Assembly (NCBI RefSeq): GCF_030814995.1
Contig: NZ_JAUSVX010000028.1
Span: 1-64,000 of the forward strand
Length of the DNA stretch: 64,000 nucleotides
From: Labrys wisconsinensis
GTDB taxonomy: Bacteria; Pseudomonadota; Alphaproteobacteria; Rhizobiales; Labraceae
Direction: 5' to 3'
Under the pieces are notes generated by a model. The model did no database searches, was not told the DNA's origin, and saw only the letters and a list, made by a program, of their open reading frames with translations. Of the stretch, positions 44,501-51,475 are shown in pieces; positions within the stretch are counted from its first letter, which is position 1, and each line of letters opens with the position of its first letter. The position numbers and the translations under genes were made by a program.

Positions 44501-45397
44501 ATGACGATGATCCTCGACAGGACGGCCGGACTGGTCGCCTTCGTGCGGACGGTGGAAGCGGGCTCGTTCAGCGGCGCCGGCCAGGCGCTGGGGTCCAGCC
44601 CGTCCGCGGTGTCCAAGAGCGTGGCGCGCCTGGAGCGGCGGCTCGGGGTGCGGCTGATCCGGCGCACGACCCGGACGCTGACGCCGACGGCCGAGGGCAG
44701 CGCCTATTTCGAGCGGGTGGCACCGCTGCTGCGGGCGATCGACGATGCCGAGGACAGCGTCCGCGGTGCGGACAGGGCACGCGGGCTGCTGCGCGTCACC
44801 GCGCCGACAGACCTCAGCCGCCTGCTGCTCGCCGGCTGGGTGGAGGCGTTCGCCGCGCGCCATCCCGAGCTCAAGCTCGAGATCGGCGTCGCCGACCGCC
44901 ATGTCGACCTGGTGCGCGAGGCCTATGACATCGCGGTGCGCGCCGGCCCCCTGCCGGACACCGGCCTGACCGGCCGCCTGCTGGCACGGCTACCGTTCGC
45001 GCTCGTCGCCTCGCCCGGCTATATCGCCCGCCGGGGCGCGCCGGCTTCGATCGCCGATCTCGGCCACCATGCCTGCCTGCGCTATCTCACGGCCCAGGGC
45101 CCCTATCCCTGGACCTGGGCCGACGGCACGAGCCTGGTGCCGGACGGCCCGCTCGACGCCAATGACGGCGGCGTCCTGCGCCTCGCCGCGCTGCAGGACG
45201 CCGGCATCGTCTACCTCACGCGCGTGGCGCTGGCGGACGACATCGCCGCCGGCAGGCTCGTGCCCGTGCTGCCCGACCTGGCGCTGCCGGCCCAGCCGGT
45301 CTACGCCCTGCACGCCTTCGGCCGGCAGGTGCCGATCCGAGCCCGCCTGTTCATCGACTTCCTGGCGGAGCGGTTCGCCGCGGCGACAGCCGGCTGA
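44501..45397 (+). CDS. LysR-family transcriptional regulator
   Basis: A 298-residue regulator. The winged HTH lies at 10-65 (FVRTVEAGSFSGAGQALGSS, then PSAVSKSVARLERRLGV) and the substrate-binding domain at about 90-290. The ending PIRARLFIDFLAERF is typical of the CrgA/DsdC-like group often next to oxidoreductases. It is divergent from the metallohydrolase, the classic LysR arrangement, so the 124-bp spacer 44377-44500 should contain its operator. I could not pick a single T-N11-A box with confidence. Confidence 0.9.
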   Translation: MTMILDRTAGLVAFVRTVEAGSFSGAGQALGSSPSAVSKSVARLERRLGVRLIRRTTRTLTPTAEGSAYFERVAPLLRAIDDAEDSVRGADRARGLLRVTAPTDLSRLLLAGWVEAFAARHPELKLEIGVADRHVDLVREAYDIAVRAGPLPDTGLTGRLLARLPFALVASPGYIARRGAPASIADLGHHACLRYLTAQGPYPWTWADGTSLVPDGPLDANDGGVLRLAALQDAGIVYLTRVALADDIAAGRLVPVLPDLALPAQPVYALHAFGRQVPIRARLFIDFLAERFAAATAG

Positions 45398-45423
45398 CGG
45401 GGGCCGCCCGTCAACCGCCCGGC

Positions 45424-45546
45424 TCAGGCCGCGCCGCCGAGGTTCTCGATCATCCCGGCGAGCGTAGCGAGCCCGGCGAGCGTAGCGAGCCCGGCGAGCG
45501 TAGCGAGCCCGGCGAGGGTGGCCCGCCTCTCGTCCACCGCCGTCAT
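45424..45546 (-). CDS. Possible 40-residue repeat peptide coupled to the flavin reductase
   Basis: The frame runs MTAVDERR, then four tandem ATLAGL units, then an ending MIENLGGAA. The ATG at 45546 overlaps the TCA complement (TGA stop, 45543-45545) of the flavin reductase gene as ATGA, the pattern of translational coupling. The middle is an 18-bp DNA repeat, so the coding potential may be a by-product. If made, the product would be a short hydrophobic helix. No homologue is known to me. Confidence 0.35.
   Translation of the reverse strand: MTAVDERRATLAGLATLAGLATLAGLATLAGMIENLGGAA
45454..45516. repeat. 18-bp tandem repeat, 3.5 copies
   Basis: CCCGGCGAGCGTAGCGAG is repeated exactly at 45454-45471, 45472-45489 and 45490-45507, followed by a half copy (CCCGGCGAG, 45508-45516). 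Because 18 is a multiple of three, every reading frame stays open; on the minus strand it gives LATLAG units. It lies between the LysR gene and the flavin reductase gene. Confidence 0.9.
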
Positions 45547-46124
45547 GCCGCCCTCTCCGCGTAGGGCGTGGCGCGACGCGCCTCGCCGAGCGCGCGGCCC
45601 CACCAGCTCAGATGCGCCAGCATCGTCGCCATGGCCTTGCGCGGCACCTCGGGCTCGAACAGCCCGCCGGCGGCGTCGAAGCGGTCCCAGGGATTGGCGA
45701 AGGCGACGGCATCGCGCATGGTCACCGCGTGCAGCTCGGCGAAGACCTGCCGAAGCTGCTCGACGGCGCGCACGCCGCCGGCCGGGCCGCCATAGGAGAC
45801 GAAGCCGACGGGCTTGGCCCGCCATTCCCGGTAGGCGGCGTCGATCACGTATTTGAGCGCCGCGGGATAGCCGTGATTGTGCTCGGGCGTGACCACGACG
45901 AAGGCATCCGCCCGGTCGAGGCGCTGCCGGAGCGCGGCGAGCACCGGCGTCTCCGCCTCCTGGTGCCAGGCGGGCAGGCCCATCGCCCTGGGATCGACGA
46001 CATCGACGGCAAAGCCGCCGTGCCGCTCGATCTCGCCGAGGGCCCAGGCCGCGACGCGGTCGCAGAAGCGCCCCTCGCGGATGCTGCCATAGATCAAGAC
46101 CAGTCGAAGCGTGCCGTCGAGCAA
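45543..46124 (-). CDS. NADPH-dependent FMN reductase
   Basis: A 193-residue flavodoxin-like oxidoreductase. The phosphate-binding loop is IYGSIREGRFCDRV near 10-23, and PEHNHGYPAALKYVIDAAYREW near 77-98 (first part) is typical of NADPH:FMN reductases of the ArsH/ChrR/azoreductase-like superfamily. I place the start at a TTG (46124) with CGGGAG six bases ahead. A longer frame reaching 46187 would begin inside the SoxR box, which is unlikely. The gene is divergent from soxR with a SoxR box in between, so it is probably induced by redox-cycling compounds. Confidence 0.85.
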   Translation of the reverse strand: MLDGTLRLVLIYGSIREGRFCDRVAAWALGEIERHGGFAVDVVDPRAMGLPAWHQEAETPVLAALRQRLDRADAFVVVTPEHNHGYPAALKYVIDAAYREWRAKPVGFVSYGGPAGGVRAVEQLRQVFAELHAVTMRDAVAFANPWDRFDAAGGLFEPEVPRKAMATMLAHLSWWGRALGEARRATPYAERAA

Positions 46125-46165
46125 GAGCGACTCCCGTTTGCCATCGAAGGGCCCCAGCGCTACAA

Positions 46166-46183
46166 CCTCAAGATTGGTTGAGG
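46166..46183. promoter_or_regulatory. SoxR box
   Basis: CCTCAAGATTGGTTGAGG has perfect 6-bp arms (CCTCAA/TTGAGG) with a 6-bp centre, matching the SoxR operator of enteric soxS (CCTCAA-GTTAAC-TTGAGG) in arms and spacing. It lies between soxR (start 46202) and the divergent flavin reductase (start 46124). SoxR activates from overlong spacers by distorting the promoter; the box probably serves the flavin reductase promoter and soxR autoregulation. Confidence 0.85.
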
Positions 46184-46201
46184 TCAAGCGCCGAATCGAC
46201 G

Positions 46202-46660
46202 ATGCGGACGGAGCGCCCGGAGATCCACAGGGAGCTGTCGGTCGGCGAGGTCGCCGCCCGGGCCGGGGTCGCCGTCTCGGCGATCCATTTCTACGAGGCG
46301 CAGGGGCTGATCCGAGGCCGGCGCAACCCGGGCAACCATCGCCGCTATCCGCGCGAGACCCTGCGCCGCATCGCGGTGATCAAGGTGGCGCAGCGCGCCG
46401 GCATTCCGCTGAAGGAGATCCGCCAGGCCCTGGCCGCGCTGCCGGACGGGCGCACCCCGACGGCGCAGGACTGGTCGCTCCTGTCGTCGCGCTGGAAGGC
46501 CGAGCTCGACGCGCGCATCGCCCGGCTGACACGGCTGCGCGACCAGCTCGCCGGCTGCATCGGCTGCGGCTGCCTGTCGATCGGCGACTGCCCGCTGCGC
46601 AACCCCTATGACGCGCTGGGACGGCAGGGGCCCGGGCCGCGGCTGCTCGATCCGGAATAG
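46202..46660 (+). CDS. soxR: Redox-sensitive transcriptional activator SoxR
   Basis: A 152-residue MerR-family regulator. The winged HTH is at about 11-50 (LSVGEVAARAGVAVSAIHFY, then EAQGLI), followed by the dimerisation helix. The [2Fe-2S] cysteines are C119, C122, C124 and C130 in CIGCGCLSIGDC, the canonical SoxR spacing. ATG 46202 is preferred to a TTG at 46178, which would lie in the operator. It senses redox-cycling drugs and superoxide through cluster oxidation. No soxS is present, as expected outside enterics; the divergent flavin reductase is the likely direct target. Confidence 0.95.
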   Translation: MRTERPEIHRELSVGEVAARAGVAVSAIHFYEAQGLIRGRRNPGNHRRYPRETLRRIAVIKVAQRAGIPLKEIRQALAALPDGRTPTAQDWSLLSSRWKAELDARIARLTRLRDQLAGCIGCGCLSIGDCPLRNPYDALGRQGPGPRLLDPE

Positions 46661-46730
46661 ACATGTCTAGACATGTTCATACCCTTCGACAAAACGAGAC
46701 GAAGAGCGACGCAAAACCACCTTCCGCTTG

Positions 46731-46764
46731 CACAAAGTACCTAAAGTACGTATCTTACGTATAT
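46731..46764. promoter_or_regulatory. Likely autoregulatory operator of the toxin-antitoxin locus
   Basis: Ahead of the antitoxin gene (start 46785) the sequence AAAGTACCTAAAGTACGTA (46734-46752) runs on as TCTTACGTATATT. Elements of the form nnnTACnTA recur every 9 bp, and TACGTA, itself a palindrome, occurs twice (46746-46751 and 46755-46760). The AT-rich, phased array overlaps the expected promoter and fits binding of a Phd/YefM-type repressor. Confidence 0.5.
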
Positions 46765-46784
46765 TCCAGCAAGAGTGGACGACC

Positions 46785-47033
46785 ATGAAGCAGTTCAGCT
46801 TTTCCGATCTCAACCGCATCTCCGGTGAAGTGCTGGACGCAGCCATGGTCGAGCCGGTCGCCCTGACCAAGCATGGCAAGGAAAAGCTCGTCATCATCCC
46901 GATGGAGCAGTACCGCCGCCTCATCGACAAGGTCCACGCCTACACGCTGGAAGACGCGCCGCAGGATATCCACGCCGGCCTGATGCAGGGGATCGACGCC
47001 ATTCTGACGGGCAACCGCGGCGATGACGCTTAA
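46785..47033 (+). CDS. Phd/YefM-family antitoxin
   Basis: An 82-residue protein. The N-terminal Phd fold (FSFSDLNRISGEVLDAAMVE, then PVALTKHGKEKLVII) has the usual pattern of operator-binding and dimerisation, and the acidic C-terminus (EDAPQDIHAGLMQGIDAIL) would wrap the toxin. The start at 46785 is preferred; a longer in-frame version from 46728 would begin in the operator. The toxin frame opens at 47023 within the last codons (GATGA overlap region), but is broken by a frameshift. The antitoxin itself looks intact. Confidence 0.85.
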   Translation: MKQFSFSDLNRISGEVLDAAMVEPVALTKHGKEKLVIIPMEQYRRLIDKVHAYTLEDAPQDIHAGLMQGIDAILTGNRGDDA

Positions 47034-47420
47034 GCCTGGGATATCCTGCGCTATCACTATCTCTGGGCGAGGCAGGCGGATGCCGGCGAGGAATCGGGCC
47101 GCAAGGCGCGGCCGGTCTGTCTGGTCGTTCGGACACCGACGGCTCCGGCCAATCTCTACCTCTTCCCCCTCACGTCGCAGCAGCCCGATGCCGGACGCGC
47201 GGCGCTCGCCATCAGCGAGATCGAATGCCGCCGCGCCGGCCTCGACGGCCCGACGTGGCTGATCGTGGACGAGTACAACTTCGTCTCCGCGGACCGCACC
47301 TATGATCTCGAATCGGACAAGCTGATCGGCGCGTTCAGCGCCGCCCTGCTCAGGCGCATCGCGACGCTGATCAAACGGACGGCCGCCGAGCGACGCATCC
47401 GGGCCGTTCGATGCACCTGA
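47023..47420 (+). pseudogene. Frameshifted toxin gene of the TA pair
   Basis: ATG 47023 reads MTLKPG, then a base appears to be missing in the GGG at 47038-47040. One additional G would continue as GDILRYHYLWARQADAGEES and run open to a TGA at 47418-47420, giving about 132 residues. The product (KARPVCLVVRTP, NLYLFPLTS, GPTWLIVDEYNF) resembles PemK/MazF-like plasmid-maintenance toxins from Hyphomicrobiales (GD.lRYxYLW start, RPvClvv strand). As sequenced, the normal frame ends early. Either a real inactivating mutation, a sequencing error, or a -1 slip on GGG would explain it. The antitoxin upstream is intact. Confidence 0.7.
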
Positions 47421-47469
47421 ACCTCGACCGGCGTTGGACGCATACCGATTTTTCGGCTCCAATAGCGGC

Positions 47470-48327
47470 ATGACCGAGGTCAATCCCGCTCTCGCCGCGC
47501 TGCGCCGGATGGCGCAGAAGGACAGCCGCCCGCCGGCGCTGCCGATGGCGGCGGGCGGCCCTTCGCTGTTCGCCTTCGTCGCCTGCGCGCGCGAGCGCAT
47601 CGCCGGCACCGTGCTGCCGCGCCCCTCGCTGGTGGTGGTGCTGGAAGGGGCCAAGGAGCTGGTCGCCATGGGGCGGCCGCTGCGCGTCGGCGCCGGCCAT
47701 GCCGTCGCCCTGCCGGCGGGCTGGCAGGGCGACGTGGTCAACGACCCCGATCCCGACACCGGCTTCTATCGCGCCATCTTCCTCGACTTCGCCGAGACGC
47801 TCGTGCTCGGCGCCCACCGCGCCCATCCGGAATGGCGGGTCGCCGCGCACGGGCGGCGGGCGGAGGTCGCGCTCGACCCGCTGCTGACCGCGGCCATCCA
47901 CCATGCCGCCGAGGGAATCGCGGGCGGCCTGCCGCCGCTGCTGGTCGAGCACCGGCAGATGGAGATCCTGCTCATCCTCGGCATGCGCGGGGTGCTGCCG
48001 CTGCGGCCCGGGGCCGGCGCCGCCTCGTCGGCCGAGGCGGTCCGCGCCCTGGTGCGCTGGCAGCCGGACCGGGCCTGGACCGCGGACCTGCTGGCGGCCG
48101 AGCTCGGCACCAGCAACGCGACGCTGCGCCGGCGCCTGGCCCGCGAGGGCCAGGCCCTGCGCGCTCTGCTGGCGGAGGAGCGCACGGCCCTGGGCCGGCG
48201 CATGCTGCGGGAGGACGGCGCCTCGCTGCGCGAGGCGGCGCTCGCCGCCGGCTATCTCTCGCCGCGCCGCTTCGCGGAGCGGCTGCGCGCCACCGCATCC
48301 GGCCGGCACGGCACCGGGGCGGCTTGA
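47470..48327 (+). CDS. AraC-family transcriptional regulator
   Basis: A 285-residue regulator with a cupin-like N-terminal sensor (about 25-170, including VVVLEGAKELVAMGRPL) and a C-terminal double HTH (about 185-280; LLAAELGTSNATLRRRLARE, then LREAALAAGYLSPRRFAERL). The start at ATG 47470 is preferred; a TTG 36 bases earlier is possible. It belongs to the AraC_N group with substrate-binding N-terminus. The downstream PEBP gene (93 bases on) could be a target; otherwise its regulon is unknown. Confidence 0.85.
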   Translation: MTEVNPALAALRRMAQKDSRPPALPMAAGGPSLFAFVACARERIAGTVLPRPSLVVVLEGAKELVAMGRPLRVGAGHAVALPAGWQGDVVNDPDPDTGFYRAIFLDFAETLVLGAHRAHPEWRVAAHGRRAEVALDPLLTAAIHHAAEGIAGGLPPLLVEHRQMEILLILGMRGVLPLRPGAGAASSAEAVRALVRWQPDRAWTADLLAAELGTSNATLRRRLAREGQALRALLAEERTALGRRMLREDGASLREAALAAGYLSPRRFAERLRATASGRHGTGAA

Positions 48328-48419
48328 GCGGCCCTGTCGCATCTTTGAGCGTTCCGGTGCGCATGGCCGGCCACGGCCCCTGGTAGATCCTCGCCGGCCG
48401 ACAACGAGCGAGAGCGACG

Positions 48420-49130
48420 ATGAACAAGATGACCCTGGGCGCGGCCGTGCTGGCCGCCTGGTGCGGGCCGCACGCCATGGCGGCCGAAAGCCTGCACGTC
48501 ACCATCGGCGGCACGGCGACGGCGCACGCGCTGCCCGCCGCGAACGCCTCCTGCGTCGCCGTGCCGTCAGGCGCCCTGCCGCCGGGCGCAGCACCGGCAG
48601 GAGCGGCGCCGGGCCCGAACCGCAGCCCGGCGCTGGCCTGGTCCGCCGGACCGGCCGGCACGCGGTCCTACGCGCTGACGATGGTCGATCTCGACGTGCC
48701 GGCCGACCTGACGCTGATCGGCAAGGCCGGCACGACCATTGCGCGGGATGCGCCGCGCAGGGACTTCGTGCATTGGGTGCTCGCCGACATCCCGCAGGGC
48801 ATCACCAGCCTGGCCGAAGGCGCCGACGGCGACGGCCAGCCCGCCGGCGGCGAGCCGCTGACGCGCACGCCCCACGGCCTGCGCGGCCAGAACGGCTTCG
48901 CCGCCTTCCTCGAGGACGGCCCGCATGGCGGCTATCTCGGCCCCTGCCCGCCGTCGAACGACCTGCGCGTCCACCGCTACCGCATCACCGTCTACGCCCT
49001 CGACACGGAGCGGCTCGGCGTCAAGGGCGCCTTCACCCGCGCCGATCTCCTGGCCGCGGCGCAGGGCCGCGTCCTGGCCTCGGGCACGGCCGAGGTGGAT
49101 TATGCGGTCAATCCCGCAGCGAAGCCTTGA
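48420..49130 (+). CDS. YbhB/YbcL-family (PEBP/RKIP-like) exported protein
   Basis: A 236-residue protein with a Sec signal (LGAAVLAAWCGPHAMA, cleavage near 22). The mature part is a phosphatidylethanolamine-binding-protein fold: NRSPALAWSAGPAGTRSYAL, the DLDVP element near 90, DFVHWVLADIP near 115, and PPSNDLRVHRYRITVYALD near 178-196. These proteins bind anionic ligands through the D-x-D-x-P/HW pocket; the bacterial function is poorly known. A Pro/Ala-rich insert near 45-65 is unusual. It converges on the GGDEF gene. Confidence 0.88.
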   Translation: MNKMTLGAAVLAAWCGPHAMAAESLHVTIGGTATAHALPAANASCVAVPSGALPPGAAPAGAAPGPNRSPALAWSAGPAGTRSYALTMVDLDVPADLTLIGKAGTTIARDAPRRDFVHWVLADIPQGITSLAEGADGDGQPAGGEPLTRTPHGLRGQNGFAAFLEDGPHGGYLGPCPPSNDLRVHRYRITVYALDTERLGVKGAFTRADLLAAAQGRVLASGTAEVDYAVNPAAKP

Positions 49131-49141
49131 AGCGGGCGACG

Positions 49142-50113
49142 TCAGCCGACGGCGCGGTGGGCGGCGGGCGGCGGCCGCACCGTCGTGATCAGATCGTGGC
49201 GCAGGCCGGCGCCCTCGCCGAACACGCAGGCCATGCCGCGACCGCCGGCCTTGGCGGCATAAAGGGCCGCGTCCGCCTCCGCGAACAGGGCGCTCGCCTG
49301 GGCCCAGGGCCATCGCCTGGCATGGGCCAGGCCGATGGACACGCCAATCTCGATGCGGACGTCGTGCCAGAAGACGGGCCGGCACAGGGTGGCGAGAGCG
49401 CGCGGGAGATCGGCGGCAACGGAGCCGGTCATCAGGACCGCGAACTCGTCGCCGCCGATCCGGGCGATCAGGCTCGCACCGCCGAAGGCGCGCGGAAGCC
49501 TTTCTGCGATCTGGCGCAGGCACTCGTCGCCGGCGGCATGGCCATAGAGGTCGTTGATCGCCTTGAAGCGATCGAGATCGACGAGCGCGAGCGCCATGGG
49601 ATTGCCGGCATCGCTCCGGACCAACTCATCATAGCGAGCCTCGAACACGCCGCGGTTGGCGAGCCCGGTCAGGGCGTCGCACTCGGCCAGCTGCCGGAGG
49701 CGATCCCAGAGCGCTCTTTCGTGCGTCACGTCCTGCTTGGTGCCGAAGATGCGGATGGAGCGTCCCGCGGCGCACTCGACGCCGACGGTCAGGCGCATCC
49801 AGCGCGTCGCATGGTGCGCGGTCTCGATCTGAGCATCGAGGGTGAAGCCATGGCCGCTCCGCACGGCCTCCGCCCGCAGGCTCTCCATCTCCCGACGCGA
49901 CCGCGGGTCGTACATGTCGACGATGTCGGCGCGATCCAGCTTCGCGCCGCGCGGCAGCTCGAAGAGATCGTAGACCCCGTCGGTCCAGGTGAGATGCTCG
50001 CCGTCGAGAACGCATTGCCACGCCCCGATCCGCGCGAGCTGTGCCGCCTCGTCGTAGAGCTGCTTGAGGCGCCTCGCGGATCTCTCGTCACCGCCCCCAA
50101 CGGCACTCGCCAT
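49142..50113 (-). CDS. PAS-GGDEF diguanylate cyclase
   Basis: A 323-residue soluble protein. A PAS-like sensor spans about 18-132 (AQLARIGAWQCVLDGEHLTW, ending FGTKQDVT). The GGDEF domain spans about 145-310 with DALTGLANR and the active site R-I-G-G220-D-E-F at 218-224. The autoinhibitory RxxD I-site is not present in its usual place. It should make cyclic di-GMP from two GTP in response to a PAS signal. The start at 50113 avoids a long Arg-rich extension. It is divergent from the acetyltransferase gene. Confidence 0.9.
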   Translation of the reverse strand: MASAVGGGDERSARRLKQLYDEAAQLARIGAWQCVLDGEHLTWTDGVYDLFELPRGAKLDRADIVDMYDPRSRREMESLRAEAVRSGHGFTLDAQIETAHHATRWMRLTVGVECAAGRSIRIFGTKQDVTHERALWDRLRQLAECDALTGLANRGVFEARYDELVRSDAGNPMALALVDLDRFKAINDLYGHAAGDECLRQIAERLPRAFGGASLIARIGGDEFAVLMTGSVAADLPRALATLCRPVFWHDVRIEIGVSIGLAHARRWPWAQASALFAEADAALYAAKAGGRGMACVFGEGAGLRHDLITTVRPPPAAHRAVG

Positions 50114-50294
50114 ATCGCACCATCGTCTCGGGCGGCCTGTTCGCGGCCGCCACCGGGATCTCCCTAGCCGACAAAGGTTAAGTATCGCTTGGGCGCATCG
50201 CCCGCCGCGACGGGACGGCGCCTGCGGCCGGCGAGCCCGCGACACGCCCCCGTCATCGTCCGCTTCTATAGCCCGGCTGGGAACGGAGGCGGCC

Positions 50295-50831
50295 ATGATC
50301 CATCGATCCCCCATGCTCCGCCCCTTGCGGCAGGGCGAGGCGGAGGCGATGCGGCGGATCGAGACAGCCGCACGCGGGCGCTATGGCAGCCTGGCGGGCT
50401 TCGAAGGCGTGGTCGCCGCGCCGGCCATCGCCGCCGAGCGCTTTCTGGTCGGCGAGACGCTGGTCGCCGAGGCCGGGGGCTCTGCGGTGGGCTATGTGCT
50501 GATGCAGCCGCTCGACGGCCTGCTCTACGTCGCCAACATCGCGGTCCTGCCGGAGGCCTCGGGCCTCGGGCTCGGAGCGGCGCTGATCGAGGCTGCCCGG
50601 GGCCGCAGCCGAGCGCTCCGGCTCGGCGGCCTCATGCTCACCACCTTCCGGACCCCGCCCTGGAACGGCCCCTGGTTCCGCCGCCTGGGATTTTCGCCGA
50701 TGCCGCCGGAGCGGATCGGCCCCGGCCTCGCGGCGATCCTCGACCGCCATGCCAGCTTCCTGGACATGAGCCGGCGCGAGACGCTGTGGTCGCCGGCGCG
50801 GCCCGGTCAGGGCGCGGGTTCGGCGAGGTAG
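50295..50831 (+). CDS. GNAT-family N-acetyltransferase
   Basis: A 178-residue protein with the GNAT fold: VGYVLMQPLDGLLYVANIAV leads into the acetyl-CoA loop region LPEASGLGLGAALIEAARGRS near 86-106 (Q/R-x-x-G-x-G/A variant GLGLGAA). The C-terminal part (NGPWFRRLGFSPMPPERIG) is characteristic of a group annotated as acetyltransferases of unknown target. Start at 50295 has GGAGGCGGCC upstream. Neighbours give no hint of substrate. Confidence 0.85.
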   Translation: MIHRSPMLRPLRQGEAEAMRRIETAARGRYGSLAGFEGVVAAPAIAAERFLVGETLVAEAGGSAVGYVLMQPLDGLLYVANIAVLPEASGLGLGAALIEAARGRSRALRLGGLMLTTFRTPPWNGPWFRRLGFSPMPPERIGPGLAAILDRHASFLDMSRRETLWSPARPGQGAGSAR

Positions 50832-50963
50832 CGGCGTCACGGTGCCGGGGTCGGGACGGGTTCCCGGCGCCCCTCTTCCGTATCGAAAAAGTCTCGGCAT
50901 CGTCGGAACAGTCCCGGACAGGCCCCGTTCGTCCGGCAGGGGGTAGCCATAGAGGAGACGATC

Positions 50964-51176
50964 ATGGCAGAGCAGCAACGTGGTGGATCCGGCAACTTCG
51001 CCAACGACCCCAAGCGCGCGGCGGAGGCGGGGAAGAAGGGCGGCGAGCACAGCCATGGCGGCCAGCAGAGCCAGAGCGGCTCCGACAAGACGCAGCACGG
51101 CGGCGGCAATTTCGCCGACGACCCGAAGCGGGCCTCCGAGGCCGGCAAGAAGGGCGGCGAGCACGGCCGCTCCTGA
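50964..51176 (+). CDS. KGG-motif stress-induced protein
   Basis: A 70-residue hydrophilic protein with two KGG units: GNFANDPKRAAEAGKKGGEH (residues 10-29) and GNFADDPKRASEAGKKGGEH (48-67), joined by a Gln/Ser/Gly-rich linker. Members of this family (YciG/GsiB-like) are small, disordered, heat-stable proteins induced in stationary phase or general stress. Good ribosome-binding site (AGGAGACG). Placed beside Ku and LigD genes, which are also often under the general stress response in rhizobia; that shared control is inferred. Confidence 0.9.
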   Translation: MAEQQRGGSGNFANDPKRAAEAGKKGGEHSHGGQQSQSGSDKTQHGGGNFADDPKRASEAGKKGGEHGRS

Positions 51177-51285
51177 GGCCGGACGAGCGGAGGGGCCGGG
51201 CTTTCCGGCCCCTCACCGTCGCATGCGCCGCCCCGAAGGAGCGGCGGACCAGGGCTGAGCAGGGTCTCGCGAACCTGCTACATCT

Positions 51286-51475
51286 AGAGCAAAGCGCGTT
51301 TGGACGGAAACGCTGCTTTGCTCCAGCTCTTTGTTTCGACGCGTCTTTGCGATGCCTGGCGAGTCCGCCAAATCGCAAGAGGCTCCAGGAATCCGAGCAG
51401 CATTGATTTTGCACGGGACATGCAAGATCAATCGTGGCGAAAGCCACGAGAAGCTGCCTTGGCATGGAGGAAGGC
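51286..51475. repeat. Noncoding region with hairpins ahead of ku, including double-hairpin repeat copy 1
   Basis: Of the 299 bases before ku, the segment AGAGCAAAGC (from 51286) to GCTTTGCT (51315-51322) forms an 8-bp-armed hairpin. At 51395-51458 lies copy 1 of a 64-nt element: GAGCAGC, stem ATTGATTTTGCA/TGCAAGATCAAT (one G-T pair), then stem CGTGGC-GAAA-GCCACG and GAGAAGCTGC. The element recurs at 63095-63158 in opposite orientation. The last bases include the ku ribosome-binding site. No gene is seen. Confidence 0.75.

Noticed and set aside
45454-45516. Iteron-type replication origin
   Set aside because: Only 3.5 copies of an 18-mer, no AT-rich unwinding region and no replication gene nearby.
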